This document shows positions 26,301 to 41,300 of a stretch of 64,000 nucleotides of DNA, in pieces. Source of the DNA: Tomocerus qinae (lineage: Eukaryota; Arthropoda; Collembola; Entomobryomorpha; Tomoceridae). The notes beneath the pieces are model-generated. The model did no database searches. It was not told the origin of the DNA and saw only the letters and a program-made list of their open reading frames with translations. The stretch lies in the NCBI GenBank assembly GCA_020055645.1, contig CM034547.1:14602513-14666512 (forward strand), read 5' to 3'. Position 1 is the first letter of the stretch. The number at the start of each line of letters is the position of its first letter. The position numbers and the translations under genes were made by a program.

Positions 26301-29300
26301 GTAAATGCTTTTGCTTTGTGAGACATGATCTGTAATTACTGGGTACATGCCTTTGTAGTTTCAACATGAGTTTTGAGTGTTTAGAGTGTTAAAGGGAAAT
26401 TGAAAGTTTACTGTTACAGAACTGAGGAATATGAAAGAGTACTGTTGACCAGCTGTCTGCAGATGTATATTTGATAGAGTAGTATCTTTTTATGGTCTGA
26501 ATATTTGGCAGATCCTTCTAAAGCTATTAACGCATGAGATAATGTAAACATTTAAGATGGCTGTAGTAAAATCCATTAAATGCTAGGATTAAGTATAATA
26601 AGCATTGTAAACTGGCAAACAAAAGTAAATTCCATAAATATGCGTCTGGCCATATGTATACCTTGTACTTTAACCACTATCCTTAAATCTTGTCACTCCC
26701 TCAGCCTCGCCTGACGCTGAAAGCATTAATTTAATTACTTGCTATATCGCTCTATTTCTTAAAAGAATTTCTATAATAATCTGTTGTACCTTTGTAGGTG
26801 GATTTGTCTATGGAGAAGAGTAAAAGTGATCGAAAGCCAGCAGTGAAGCCTATGCATGCAAGTATTCCTATATTGTTCACGATTCGTCTGGATACAGTAG
26901 AATTTCGTCTGCGAACGGAAAGTAGTACTCCCATTGAGCCATACTTCTTGTCTGTGTCTCTGTACGATGTCAAGAACGGACGCAAGATATCCGAAGACTT
27001 TCATGCTACAGTGGACATTGCTGGGAATCTAGTCGGCAATTCTAAAGTACGGTTGTTATTTTAAGAACCAGTTTCCTTACCAAAATATTTTCATTCTATG
27101 TGCCTAAGGAAGACGAAACAACTTTCGTTTGACCCCCGGCAGGCGTCTGTCTATTACCCAATTGTAGAAACAGACAGCATAAATTCCAAATTAAAGGATC
27201 TGTAGGTCATAAGTCGTCAACTAATAGTCAGAACAAAATAAATCATGTTTATGTCACCAAATTGTGTGTAGGCAATCTTAAATCCTTTTATATGCATATA
27301 AATAAATATCCTTCACTTTGGGTAAATATTTTTCTTTGACTCGGAAAGGTTATTGCATAAGGCAGATAGTAAAAATAACTAACATTTTCACAGAAATAAG
27401 CAATAATATTATTATGTAACGCTTTTAAGGTAGAGATACACAAAACTAGGTAGTTGCTAATGTAGATTTATAAGGACCTAATTGCGAAACATTTTATTTG
27501 GAGTAGTAAAATGTGCTAGTATAATAATAATAGTATAAAATATATGTTTCACAAACCTAACTACATACTGCAGATCCCATCTCATCTCACGAGATACTTT
27601 GAAAAATTGTAGTCAACCATTGCTTAGTAAATACAAGAAATGTTCTCAATGTAAAACTTCTGTATGTTCGTAAGGGTAATATTATCATGCAAACGAAAGT
27701 GGAGTGTCTTACATATTTTTATTGTAATATTTAATGATTTCAGGCTTTATTCCGAGTGAGCGAAGTAAATGATCAAATTTTCGCTGTGGTAAGGGTTGAA
27801 AAAACTCTTCACGCTACAGATAGCGAGGCGTATCTCCGAGGAAATCCGGATGGAAAGACTGGCAGTCGAATTTCAAAGAGCATCACTACTTCTCCTTTGT
27901 TTACAGATGGCCAACGGTTAGTACTTATGATATTCTTTTTCTCATGGAAAATTTGTTAAGATAAAGTATAGTAATTTCCTGCATACTTCATTAAATTGTA
28001 TATCCGTGTGTGCTAATTTTACTATGAAATTTAAACTATTTTAAAATAGTTTAAAAAATTTGGATAAAAAGGCTCTAAAAAGGAGTGCATCAAAAGCATG
28101 GCATGTTCCTACCAGACCTACCATAAAGATAACGTTTTTAATTCACTCGTTCTAGTAGTACTAATCTTTAGTATATGAAAAAAATGTGTGGTTAATTTAA
28201 GTGTAACATGCTTTGTGCGTTTTATATAAGAATTAGAAGCAGCCAGCACTTATTTGCTTGAAGGTGTAATTGTTGGTAAAGCCAGACAAAAAAGTATTCT
28301 ACAAAAGCTTGTAAGAAGACAGGAAAAAATCAAGCTTTCTGTATCATGCAAAGGAAGTAAGCCAAGGCAATTGGAAAGGTAGAGTAATGTAAAACTTAAG
28401 ACGATTTTCGACAGGGAACCTATCGCATGTGTATTCTGTGAATATCTGTTTTAACTTAATTTTGTTACTTTAATTAAAATGGTCGTATATAAGTAGGCAC
28501 TATACATTGAGATGAATCCGGACGTGAGACGTGATAAAAATGAGAGCATTGATTATATTCATTCACATAGTACATGGTAGGTGTATTTTTGTTCAAGAAG
28601 TGTACAGATGTGCATTTTATCTAACAATAAAGTGTTAGTTAGCAAAGCATGAATGTACTAACTGTTTGTAAAGGAAGTATTATAAGAAAATTATGTGAAT
28701 AATTTAGGAATGCCACCCACTATCATGCAATGCACAGCCGTCGCTGTTTACACGTCTTCCTTTTCATGTGGAGAAATCAGACGTCTTATTCAATTAAAGC
28801 ATTCTTAAACAAGGAACATGCCATATAAGTTACTATTCATTCATAAATGAGAAATTGGTTTTCTAGGGCAAGTCATTCAATGCAGTGGAAATGCAATGGA
28901 TTAATAATTTTTAAAGCTTAAAAATGATTTTCGTTTATTTGGTTTTACTTCGTAGTATAACTACCACCTACAATTTTGCTTGAGAAATGCAAAATTGTCT
29001 TCCACAGTAACTTAAATTAATTTGTGACTGTTTTGTCGCTTTGTAGCTACCGTATGCCTTTATGCTGGTCTGCTCGCTGTTTGTTCAAGAAGTCATCGGG
29101 TTTTACGACTGATGGGACGGACTATATTCTGGATGCGGATACATCATTCAGTCCATTTTACAAACATGAAAAGTCTACAGAAGAAGAATTGCTTAAAGTG
29201 TTAGCCGATATTAAGAAACCGGAGAAAGTTGCTAAACTCACTCCGGTACCTGGTGCCATAAAAGTTACAGTAGAATGTTTGAAACCAGACCAGCTAGCCC

Positions 29301-32300
29301 TGGCAGAAACTAAAGAAAACTGTTCGCCATCATCTATAATAGAGTTTCCTATACAATCATCAGAGAATTTTAACAGATTCGCTCATCTTCTCTATGTCTA
29401 TCCAATAAATCTCAATTTAAATCCAGTAACCGGAAAAATTCGAGCAAGAAATATCCTATGTCGTGTGTTTCTGCGGGCAGAAGATGACATTGATGCTAGT
29501 CGTAAGTGCTTTAAAGTTATTTAAGTACCTAAATATCGTGAGAGATCGTGTAGCTATTAATAATGTTATACTTGGAATTTTTGTGGTGGCTATCCAAACT
29601 TGTATATGTATGAATGATTTCTCTATCTGTTTATAATAGGTATATGTTATATATTACATTTGCTGATTAGATCTTTTGTATTATTTCATATGTAAATTGA
29701 GAAAATATGTAAACAAATGATAATTAAACAAGACACTATAATGGTGAATCAGTGAATGATGTGAGACAAGTTAAAAGAAATCGAACTCGAATTTTATGTA
29801 CTTGTTTTTTGTTCGACAGCTGTGGAGCAGAGTCCTGTTAGCGGCAGTATAGCAACGTATGTGCTTCACCATCGATCAAATCCTGAATGGTATAGTGAAA
29901 TCAAGTTGTCATTGCCTGTGGCACTGGATCCTCGTCTTCACCTTCTATTTCAATTCTTTCACATTTCCTGCTCGTTTGACAATAAAACTAATAAAAGCAA
30001 ACAAGTAGAGAATGTGGTGGGTTATGCTTGGATTCCTCTACTTAACAAGTATCGTTTTATTGGCGGGGAGCACTTACTTCCGGTGGCTTCCACTCTCCCG
30101 TCTGGCTATCTTCAAATTCAACCCCTTGGACTCGGGAAAGGGGTATGTTGCTCTTTCATCATATTATCACTGCATAAATCAAAATAAAAAAAATTCATAA
30201 CCACTTCAAAATCAAAAAGTATGGTTTAACTCAAATGAACTATTTTTTCTACTAAACCAATGATGTAATTTTGTAATCCTATGGAACTTAGGCTTTACGC
30301 AATCGAAGAGAGTGAAATAAAATAGATAGTTAGCGGTCATTCGTTCGACCTTTTGCGTAAAGAGTGTGTGAAAAGAAAATGAACAAACTGAACAAAGTAC
30401 ACTAACAAGTAGGTATTAAGCGTGGGTGTTGTAAATAGTGACACGAAATAATAATAAACAACTCTGTATTTTAAATAATTGAATTTTACATATTAATAGC
30501 TGACTTAAAGTGTTGCGAGATATGACGCAGTTGTAATGGTATTAGTAACCATCGAATGATACAAGTTATAGTTTTCCCAGCGCACCAACAATGTACAAAT
30601 TGTAATATTTGCATTTTTAGACCTACTAATTGACTTCCTTTGCTAATTTATTGCTCCATTGCCTGAGTACGAATATCAATATCGTTTGTATTCGTAATTA
30701 ATTACTCGTGCGATGACCAACGTTACACTTATAGATGTATATCTATCGTTATGTGCTGATGGCATGTTAACATAATTGTTTTATTATTTCTCATTTGATT
30801 TCACTTCGAGATTAAGTATTCCGATTGTAGATAATTACTTGGTGTCTATTCTATTGTCTTTTTCTTAGTCATCGAGTAGAGCACAGTAGGTATGACATTA
30901 AGCATGAATGGAGCAACCCTATTAGGAGACGATAATTTAGAATTAGAATACTTAGATTGCAAAGAATGTATGTAATTGCATATCGGGAGATTTTTATTTT
31001 CTATTGTAGCATTAGCATTAGAGAACATGTAACTTTCTTTTCTTGTTCTTGTTATGCCGTTTACACTTTGGGTAGATTTAGATTTGCTGTGTTGCATGCT
31101 AAAGACATTTCTTTACTCTTTACAGTTGTATTTTGTAAGGCATGCGACGGGATTGTGTATTTAAATCTAAATGTTTAGCAATTTGTTGCATTTTTATTGA
31201 TTGATTAACTGATGGTTTTTTGTCTCACACTATATTACGTTAGCCAAATCAATGCATGTACACTTTCGGATTGCAAAAATGTAGGGGAAGGCATGCCTTC
31301 TTGTAAGTATAGATTTTCTGATGATAAAATTTGTATTTGTTCCAAGAAAGGTACGAGGAGGCTCATTAATAAGCGATCAATGCTATTAATTAAGCTACCT
31401 GACCTAACCAGTTTCTTTTTTTAAATGAAAATTGCCATAATTATTTTCTTTGCTTTCTTTAAATCATGTTTGCAGCAGTCTAATTGAAAGTTGTGGCGCC
31501 AGAAATTTAATTCTCACGAAATTTGAGATCGTATATTTTTATGTAACAGTGATATAATTTACTTTCTTGGAAAAATGTTGTTTGTCATGTTGAATTTTAT
31601 CTGCTAGAAGACATGTTATGCATTTGCTTGAGATATAATGAAATAATTTAATAATTGTTTGTTGTTCGAAAGAGTGAAACTAATTTTTAATAAATGTAGA
31701 GTCAGAGTGAGGATGAAGTGGCTGCGGATAGGTCATTAGTTGGAGGATCCATTCCTCAGTTGCTACAGATTACACGTAATCGTAAACGTCATGTTATGCA
31801 GCAGGCAAGTGGGGATATTTTTTCTTTTAAAACTTCTGTTAGCTGCTGCTCCTGTTACTACTACTGCTGACTCTAAGCTCTGTACAAATCTCTACTGTTT
31901 TATATACTATCAAACTTAAAAATACTAACAACTTATTAACTTTCTTCACTAAGCTAACTCTTTTAGCTATACTATTCGTATGTACAACTTTTATGCCTTG
32001 TGAATGCAATGAGTCATGGATATATATGCAAGTAAGTCTAAGGAAGCGGGGTAAACTTTGTTACTAACTGATCTTGTGGTAATGTAACTAAACAAAAGGG
32101 ATGTTAGGTTTCTGTCTGTGCAAGCTACTAAAACTGTATTTTGAGTTATTGCACTCCCCACTTATAATTTTTGCAAAACTTGTGTGTAATTATTGTGTCC
32201 ATTTGTTTTGTTGGAGTTTTCTGTGTTTTGTATATAAAATAACCTAGAAAATCTTAAGCAATTTATAATCTCCTCCACTATAGCACCTGTTTAGAAACCA

Positions 32301-35300
32301 GTTAGTTAGAGTTTGCAAATCAGTTTATGAACAAAATACGTCTCGTCGTGCTGTGACTCGTGATGTAAAAGATTTTTTTAGGAAAGGCAACTCACGCTGA
32401 AGTCAGGTAATATTTCCCATAACCCCATAAGATGCTTTTCACGACTCTGCTTACTTTAAACAAGTCTCTCTTTTGTGCCAAAATGCACTACCTGTACCTC
32501 CTGCAATACCAATGAGCGAAGATCACTATTTTTTATAACGAAGGAATCCAACAATTGATAATAAAATCAACAAAACCTTTCTTCATAATAGTTTTCTGTT
32601 ATCTAATGAGTAGTGTTCTGCAACTAAATTCTGTCAGCTCTATATTCTTCGCTCGCTCTCTACTGCGATATTTTATTGATGAAACTGATTATTTTGATGA
32701 ATGAATGCATGATGAAATCATAACTCTAATGCTATCAAGGCTAACTCTGTGTATCTATGTAAAGTGATAGTGAGTATAATTTTAAGCAATTTCTGTATTT
32801 GGTCATGTCATGTAAACTTTCTCACCTGTACTTGAGATTTTGGTAACATGGGGCTCTAAAATCACAATGTGATTATTTTCACAATATTCCACCTCGTTAT
32901 GCTGTAATCATAATAATTTTCCATAAAAGTTTGATATACTTTAAAATTAATGCTAAGGACAAAGTTTCTAGAGCCCCTGTAGTTAGAATCTCAAATTTTC
33001 AGGTTTGCTATTTTGTACTTGTCCAATATAAAGTTAATCGTTGAAAATTTAACGTTACAGTATTCTGGACCGGATATTGCATGGTTGGATAAATGTACTC
33101 TGTCAGTCAAACTGAATCTTGTTTCTACCGTATGGACAAAAAGCGGATGTCTTGGTGCATTCTTTGCCCATGCTGAAAAATTCTTGCAGAAGGGCATCGC
33201 TGCTGCGAGATTTCATTGCGACGATGAAAATACGGTCAAGATCATCCGTACGTTGGAAAGTATGGATCTGCCTACGCTGAGAGATTTTTTCCCTACCATA
33301 ATGAATCAGATCTGTACAGTCTCAACTATTTCAAAAGTGGTCGGAAATGCTGCATTAAAATTCATGATTTTTGCATTCCATGCTCTCATTGAAGCTGGTC
33401 TCGAATCTATCATCGAACAATATGTACGTCTGAGGTTCCTTTCATCTGTTCAAGAAAGTGCTCCCAAAAAGAATAATGACCATACAAGTAAGTTTTTTGT
33501 ATTATTATCTCTGTACTCCTTTTACTAAAAGAAGTTCAAGAATATCTGTAATGTTTATTTGTCTTTATTAAGGGCATTTGAAAGTGCATAGAGCTTTTGA
33601 CTTCTACTTTTGGTTAATAACATGAACAGAACCCCTGCTGCACATACAGAGTCTCAGGGCTTCTTGAGCTAGTAAGACGGTCTTGTATGGATGTAGTTGA
33701 GAATTTTTTGTTTGAGCAACCAGTTGTACGGTATCGTCGATAAACTTTTTCAGATATTCTGTTGCCACAAGTCCGTTACCTGTGTCCATTGCTTCTATGG
33801 CTTTGTCGAAGTAAAGACCTTCCAATAATTGTATCTTTTTGAGAATTTTAGCATCTTGGGCATTCTTTGCTTCTATATCTTGTATTAAAGTGGCAAGTGG
33901 AGGCCAATCTTTCTGACAGGCTATACAATTGCAGTCAAACCAATAACGACCCGAAAGTTTATGCAGTCTCTCTTTCTTATCGTGCTTTGTAAATGTTGGT
34001 CCGTAGTTATCATGTATAGCCTGACCTGCTGGTATTCTCTGCATCGATGTAGTGACCATAGTTGTTCCAATAAAGTATCTAAACCATACAAAACATAACA
34101 TACTAACATGATTTAAAATGTCCTTTTGATTACTACATTGTATTCTTTTATATTTATGTCACCTGGTAATATCTGGAGCACAAGAGTGATTGAAATATGT
34201 TGCAGTTGCATAGATTCCTAATCCTAAGTTGTTCGTTTTACTTTTCTTGTAATTATTCGGTTCATCCATCAGGAATTCGCAGATTTGATAGGAATTAAAA
34301 GGCAAAACTTGTAAATGGCGAAGTATTAGAGACCCAATTTTTAATTCCTCTGGAGTTACTCCCTGAGTTTTGAACAAATTTATTTGAAAGTAGCCAACTT
34401 GTCTGAGACATTTCATTAGAAATATTGACATAATAGATCGCTCCAGAAAATCCTGAGGAGTTCTCATCGATTCCAGTGCGCCTAAATTGTAAATGTTTTC
34501 GTATGCTGTGGGATCGTATTTTCCTTCTTTGTTCAGAATCACTTGATCCGGCTTAGACTCAAGGGTTTCCATGATCTTTTATTGAAATATTTAAAAGAAG
34601 TCTTTAGATATAGTTTGCTAATTTAATCAAGTACAAATAGCATATTTAGGGAATTTATACCTCCAAAAACTTTTCGGCCGAACTCTGAGTTAGGATTCTA
34701 AGTGCTAAATAGCAGTTGATACTCATCCCAGATCCCAGAAGCAAAACCATCACTCGACATTCATATCTATGGTAAACATCTGCATTTTGTCGGCACTCCC
34801 GTGAGCAAAAGGCGACGTTTGAGCATACTTCACAAGCTACTGGAGCTTTTAAGCGAGCGAAACAGTGAAGGCAATGTGTTCCCATTCTTTCTGGTAGAAG
34901 ACAAGATGCGAAAGGCTTTTCTCTGAGTAACTCTTCTCCAGTTGTTATATCCTGCTTCGCATATGAATAGCGTCCTAGCTCTGGTTTGAATGTAACATCG
35001 AACTTTGGGGAGGCATCAGGGAATTTGGCATTTGTGTTTGGGATTGATTTGGAGGCATTTTCTTTTGATACGGTTGGCTTTTCTCCACTTTCGATTCCTT
35101 TGGTTATTAAAGTGGTGAGTTTGTCTAGTTTTTTCATAAACTTCGTGTCGTTTGGACAGTTCTTTTTTCCCAAATGTCTAGCTAAATTCAGTGTCACTCT
35201 TGCTTTGGGAAAGTTCTTGAGGGATGCGTAACACGATGCCATTCTTTCGTAGATTTTGTGCCTAGAATCATACGTGCATAAGATAATAGACATGAACTAT

Positions 35301-38300
35301 GAACTAACATATTATTTCTATTTGGTTGTTTTCTAATGTTTACAGTTAGCTATTAGCATGCTGCTCCTTAATTAGTTTAATTTATACCTAACGAAGAAGA
35401 AAAGTATTTACTTGGTGTTTTCTGGTGTCTCGTAGCAAATTGCCAGTTCGGCATCCTCAATTGCAAGTTGGAACTCTTCCATTTTGTGAAAAAGAGCCGA
35501 CCGGTTGTTGTGTACATGAGCCAAGTCAAGTCCTACAGGACAGCGAACAATACATTGACTATAGCACAGCAGTGCTTTTTGTAAATCTCCTGTTTCAAAA
35601 GCTTTATTTCCTTGTAGACGAAGGGACACTGCTTCTTCTTGATTTTTTCCTTTGAAAATTAGTTCTGATCCAATTAAATCCCAGCACTGTCGAGCACAAA
35701 TTGTAACTCTCTCTAGATCTGTTTTGCATTTTGAAAAGTCTATGATATTTATGACGGGACTAATATTTTCAACTAGTTGTCGAAAAAATCCTTGTTTATC
35801 ACTCTGCAAAGTGAGCCGGCTGCAAATAGTTTTGTAGTACGCTTCGTCTTCCTCCATCTTCTCTTGTTGCTGTCTGGTTTCAGACTACTAATGTATGTAT
35901 CATGATAGTTAGAAAAACCTACTTCCCCAAATTCTCAACCGATCAGCTCCATAGGGAGTTGTTCATTCGGATTCTAAATTTAGACTTTGTAAATCTATCT
36001 CTATTTCTTCGGGTTCGGTTCTAGTTCTGTGTAGACTGATATGACGATATCATGAAGCAGACTATCGTTAGATGGTTGTTTCTACCTCGTTCTAGTTTAA
36101 AAGAATGCCACAGATAAAGCTATAGTTAAGCACTACAATTATGAAAATGACTGACAATTTCTTATTTTATTTGCAGTGGCTGATGTTATCATTGAAGCGT
36201 GGATTGATTTGTTTGAAACTGGAGATGGAGCAACAATTGCTACTTCATTGGAACAATCGCGTTATTTGTTCTCAATGATAGTGAAGTCCATAGGAGTACA
36301 AGGGTTTAAATGCGAAAATCCAGAAGAATGTCATTTGGTGAAAATGACCCAACTGTTTTCCTCGGAAGTGGTTCAACGCTGCCAGCCCGATCACGCATTG
36401 TCTCGTGGTGCCAACGATAATTTAGTTTCTTTTATTTCGGCTCTGCTCTCTGTAGTAACATTACGACAAGTCGTTTTTTCTGCCATAAATGCATACCTTG
36501 CCTGTTTTGGTCCCGGAGATTCACACAAGGTAATTAATAATATAACAAAATTTGTATTATTATTTTAAGGATAAGGATTTCATCTGACCATTTACTTATT
36601 ATTTTTGTAGGTGCAAGACTTCAAATTTTCTCTTCTTCAGAGTCTTGTAGAGCACCCACTTTTCTTAGAGTTAAATTCTGCTGATGGCGATGAAGAACAA
36701 ACAAGGCTGGATAACATTTCATGGGCAAAGCGTCATTTCCTTGTTGCATCTGTGATGAAGCAATCTCGTAGTGGGTTGGGTGAAGTTTCAAATGTAAGGA
36801 GTCTAGCACTGAAACCAATCATGAGTGGATTGGCCTTACATGAAGCCAGTGGAAGTCAAAGTAAAATGTGGATTCCTTGGCTTCGTGTAGTGTGTGATAA
36901 TTTACACAGAATATCAAGTATTTCTTCCGGGGCTTCTCACTCCTCAAGGTGCTCGTCTGTTTCCACTGTTTTATCTGCAACGTCCAGCACTCTTGTGCAT
37001 GCTGCTCTGAGTAAGAGTATTGCGAATCAAAATCATGAAGGCCATAATCATGGAATTGGAAATCGTGATAGTTGTCGCACTAGTGTTCACAGTCACCAAA
37101 GCCATTTGCTAGGAATCGGTAGTGAATCTTCCCGCAGTTCATCCCTCAGCTTAAATGTTCCCAACGGAATGACGCCATGTGTCAGTCAGAATAGTAGCAT
37201 GACTAATATCAACAACATTGGATCTGGAACTAATGGAAGCATTGCGGGTGGAAGCGGAGGATCTGGAGATCGAATGAGTATTGATAGATTAAGCATTGGA
37301 AGCTCAAGCAATTGCGACTATTTGGATGCCATTTCTGCAATTAAAACATCTAATCCTGCTGCATCGGTTGCAAAGTCAACTACGAGTTGCGGATCCGGAA
37401 CGGAAACTATTGTAAACGAGACTATTTCCAACGAAAATGGTTCTGGGTACGTTATAGCATGTTAAAATATTTATAACTATGCTTAATCAGTAATAGTGAT
37501 TGATTCATTTCATGACATTTCTGCATGATTTTTTATTTTAGAGATGGACAAAGCATGCAATCAATCAAAGAACCCAGTGACGAAGGCGAAGAAGATGGAA
37601 TGTCTGTCAAACCATCTCAGGCAGGAACTAATACGGAGGCAGACAAGAGCAATGTTGTTCTACGTCGTTACGACAAACTTAACGATGTGGAGACAAGTCA
37701 ACTGTTAGTGAGTGGACTTTACTTACTGAAGAATATGGGGAAGGAAGGACTACGAGTATTTTGGAATAAAAGTACGAGTCAGGAAAGAGCTTCTTTGCTG
37801 CAAATGATTCATCTAGCATGTGCTCACTTTACAAACGCTAAGAAAAATAGCACAATTACGAGGAAAAAAGTAAGCAAATTTGTTTTCCTATGCATGTTGC
37901 ATATTTCTTTGAACTAAGAAGGGCAGTTTGTATGAACAGAGGCTTTTAATTGTAAAGAAGTAGACAGTAATAAATAATGCCACAATATGATTACGACATC
38001 ATCCTGACGATTGAAAAACATATAGTTTATGTTATCTATTTTGTTTATGTGATAATCTCGTATTGGTGGCGTTGTCTATCTTACTAAGAAGCTAATTCGT
38101 TTTAGCACTAAGGATATTTCATAAGTTGGAGAAATTGATGGGAAGTTGGTAGGACGTTTAACCACATATCATTAGTATTAGCTTCAGTTAACATTAAAGC
38201 TTCTGTAAATACACATACTTCTAAGTTTATATATAGTTTGTGTTAACTTTAATAGAACATATCTGGACATAATTTACATTATAATGGCAACTAGTAAAGA

Positions 38301-41300
38301 AAAATCGTTAGCTAAAAGTAGTAAAGCCTTAAGTGTAGATCAACCCAAACCAATTCTAAAAACTAGTCCAAAACTTACACATAAGAAATCCATAAAAAAG
38401 TGTAATAGAGTATCAATCGCAAATGGATTAAAAGAAAATGTGTTGTTGGCCGTTACTGCTTCGAAAGCTGTTGACAGTATTCAGAGTAAGAAACATGTAT
38501 GAATCCCAAAAGTTAGTTTTTGTTTCCTGATAGTTTGGTTTTTCTTCTTTTAAACAGTTTCTAAAATTTTATAATTACTTTTTAGGTTGTCGGTATTGTC
38601 GTACCACCAACTATGCCTCCCAGTCCACGAACGTCGTTGCTACCAAATAAGAAATGGTCATCTCTCCCTTCCAAAACGACAGACGGTGAAGATGAAGCTC
38701 TTAAAGGTAGTCCAAGAAAAGGATCCAGCGCAACTCCTCTTGAAGCTGTTAACGACTGGAAATCCCTAAGTACGGAGTCAACCTTTGTTTGTGTGGACAC
38801 TCTGTCGAACCTTTGCAATGCTTGTAAAGGAGAGAATAATGAAATGCGGGATGTCATAAGAACAACTTTGGATGTTGCAAAATCTTCGGAAGATACACGA
38901 GCTATGTTGGGTGCTCTTCAAAACTTGTACAAAGTCGACGAACTGGCCTCTATTGTTTTTGCTAAAGGTTTGTTCATTTAATTTTATATGGTATAAGCGT
39001 TTTTGATGAAAGAGTAGGACACAGAGCTAAAATGAATTTTTATGTTTTAGGAAATGAAGATTTAAGTCATCAATTGTTTTGCGATTTGCTTAGCGGATTC
39101 GGTACATCGTATCTTATAAATGTATGCGTCCTTATCCTTGGGAAATTGTTTCTTTATCATCCGAACAGGACGACTTCTCAGAGTTTATTGGCTGTGTCAA
39201 CATTGACGCTGACACCTGCATTTGTTCATAATTTTAGAAAGGCTTTAGAGTACTTAGAAAGCAACATGAGTGTAAATGATAGATCAAGTTTCGTGTTGTC
39301 AATCACAGAAAAATTAAGTTTTATTGATCTGAACGAATTTGAACCAAATAGTCCTCACAGAGATAGTAAAGGAGGAAAGAGCAATAGCCTAACTGTCAAC
39401 GGCGATTCATCATTAAGTAATGGGAAAATGCCTAGAAAAGCAAAGGGAAGCCAAAGAAAACTGTCGACGAGCGCTAATGATCTTCCACCAAGATTATCCA
39501 AAATAATCAATTCTTTGTGGCTGTTAAAATCCTGTCATAACGATTATCGCGTATCCGAACTGTACCTGAAATTGGCGAACGCATACTCACATTTTGCAAG
39601 AGCTCGACTTCGGATTGATGCTTTTGATTCTTTGCGAGAGGAGCATTTGGCTAGAAAACGTTACAGTGAAGCTTTAATCTGTGAACTCCATGTAGCTGCC
39701 AGACTTGCAAGACAGTCTGCAACCCCTGAGGTACGTAATATTTTCACATTTCTTATTTAGCATCTTACTTAAGTAAAGCCTTTCTCTCTGGTACATTCCT
39801 TTTGGTACTCTTAGTAGTAGTAATAATAATTGATAAATATGATTTAATTTAATACAATATGTAAATATTTTATTTTCCAGGTAAGAAAAATCATGTTAGG
39901 AATTTCTCGGAATTTGAATGAAGAATTCGAAGAATTAGAGGAACCTCCAGAGGAAGAAGACACTACAGAGGAATTAATTCAGCGTTTGGAAAATTGTGTT
40001 CATTTGTGTGAGAAAGCAGAACGTTACGAATTGATGATTGAGGTTGGTGGATACAGAATTATTACAATATAATCACAATCTTAGTACGATCTTACTTAAT
40101 TTTTTTTGCAATTTATACAGGTTTACAGCATTTTAGTAGATATCCAAGAGTCTCTATGCGATTATGCATCTCTAGAGCATTCATACAAGCAAATGTCTCG
40201 GGCTTGTGCTCTCATTCAAAACAAACGGGAAAGATTTTTAGCCACCTACTACAGAGTCGCCTTATTTTATCCAAAGAAACATGCTGCGTCTCGTCCAATG
40301 GAAGTATACGTGTATAAAGAGCCTAATGTAACATCTTTGATGGAGATATGTGGAAAAGTAGAAGCTGCAGAAAGTGCAGTAATAATTTCTGGCGAGATCG
40401 ACCAAATTCCCGATGACGATAATGTATACGCTACTATTACGCATGTGACCCCAATACCAAGTGAGAGTCCAAGGAGAAAACTATGGTCTGAGGATTTCCG
40501 AAGGCATCAAAATGTACAGAAGTTTACTTATGACACACCTTTTGCTGTGAAATCTCATGATAAGATCAGCATTGATAATAAAGCTGCAGTTCATCAGCAG
40601 TGGAAGCGACGAACGACAGTAACGAGTAAGTTATCTACTCACATTCAGTTGTAGTTACGCCTTTACACTGTATTTACGGTATTCAAATTGTTTTTCTTTT
40701 GTAGCGGAGTACACATTCCCTGCAGTTGTTTCTCGACTTCTTGTCACTCACTCTGAAGAGCAAGATCTTAGTCCCATCGTTGTGGCTATTGATGACATGC
40801 AAAGAAGGGTTACTGAACTCCGCTCGGAGCTACAGTCCATGGATATTAAGAGAATTCAATTGAGGCTTCAAGGGTCTGTCAGTGTACAAGTAAGCTCATT
40901 CTTTAGTACACTTTTACAATTTGCATTTGTTCAACAGTACAATGAATAATTTTGTTGTGATTCATTTAGGTTAATCAAGGGCCTTTGGCTTATGCGAGAG
41001 CTTTCTTAGATAAGGAAAATGAATTTCCTGCTCAAGACATGCATAGGCTCAAAGCAATCTTTAGGTAATTGCATCACTGTTGACACGTTTTACAAATACT
41101 AAAGCAAGGATTAACATTAAATTAAATGTATTTTCTCTTTCACTACAGAGATTTTGTGGAATGTTGTGGAGAATTGCTGATTCGAAACGGTCACCTTATC
41201 ACTCCCGATCAAGCGGATTATCAGCAGCAACTGGAATCAGATTATACAAGACTTTGTCAAGTATTGAGTCCTGTTTTAGGATTGCCGGAAGTAGCTTTGA

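Noticed and set aside
26771-27004. Two overlapping minus-strand open frames
   Set aside because: Antisense shadows of the DOCK exon at 26798-27046.
32380-32404. A 25-base microexon (acceptor TTTTTTTAG, donor GTAATA) in the DOCK intron
   Set aside because: Its length is 1 modulo 3; adding it to the flanking phase-0 exons puts the next exon into a frame that stops quickly.
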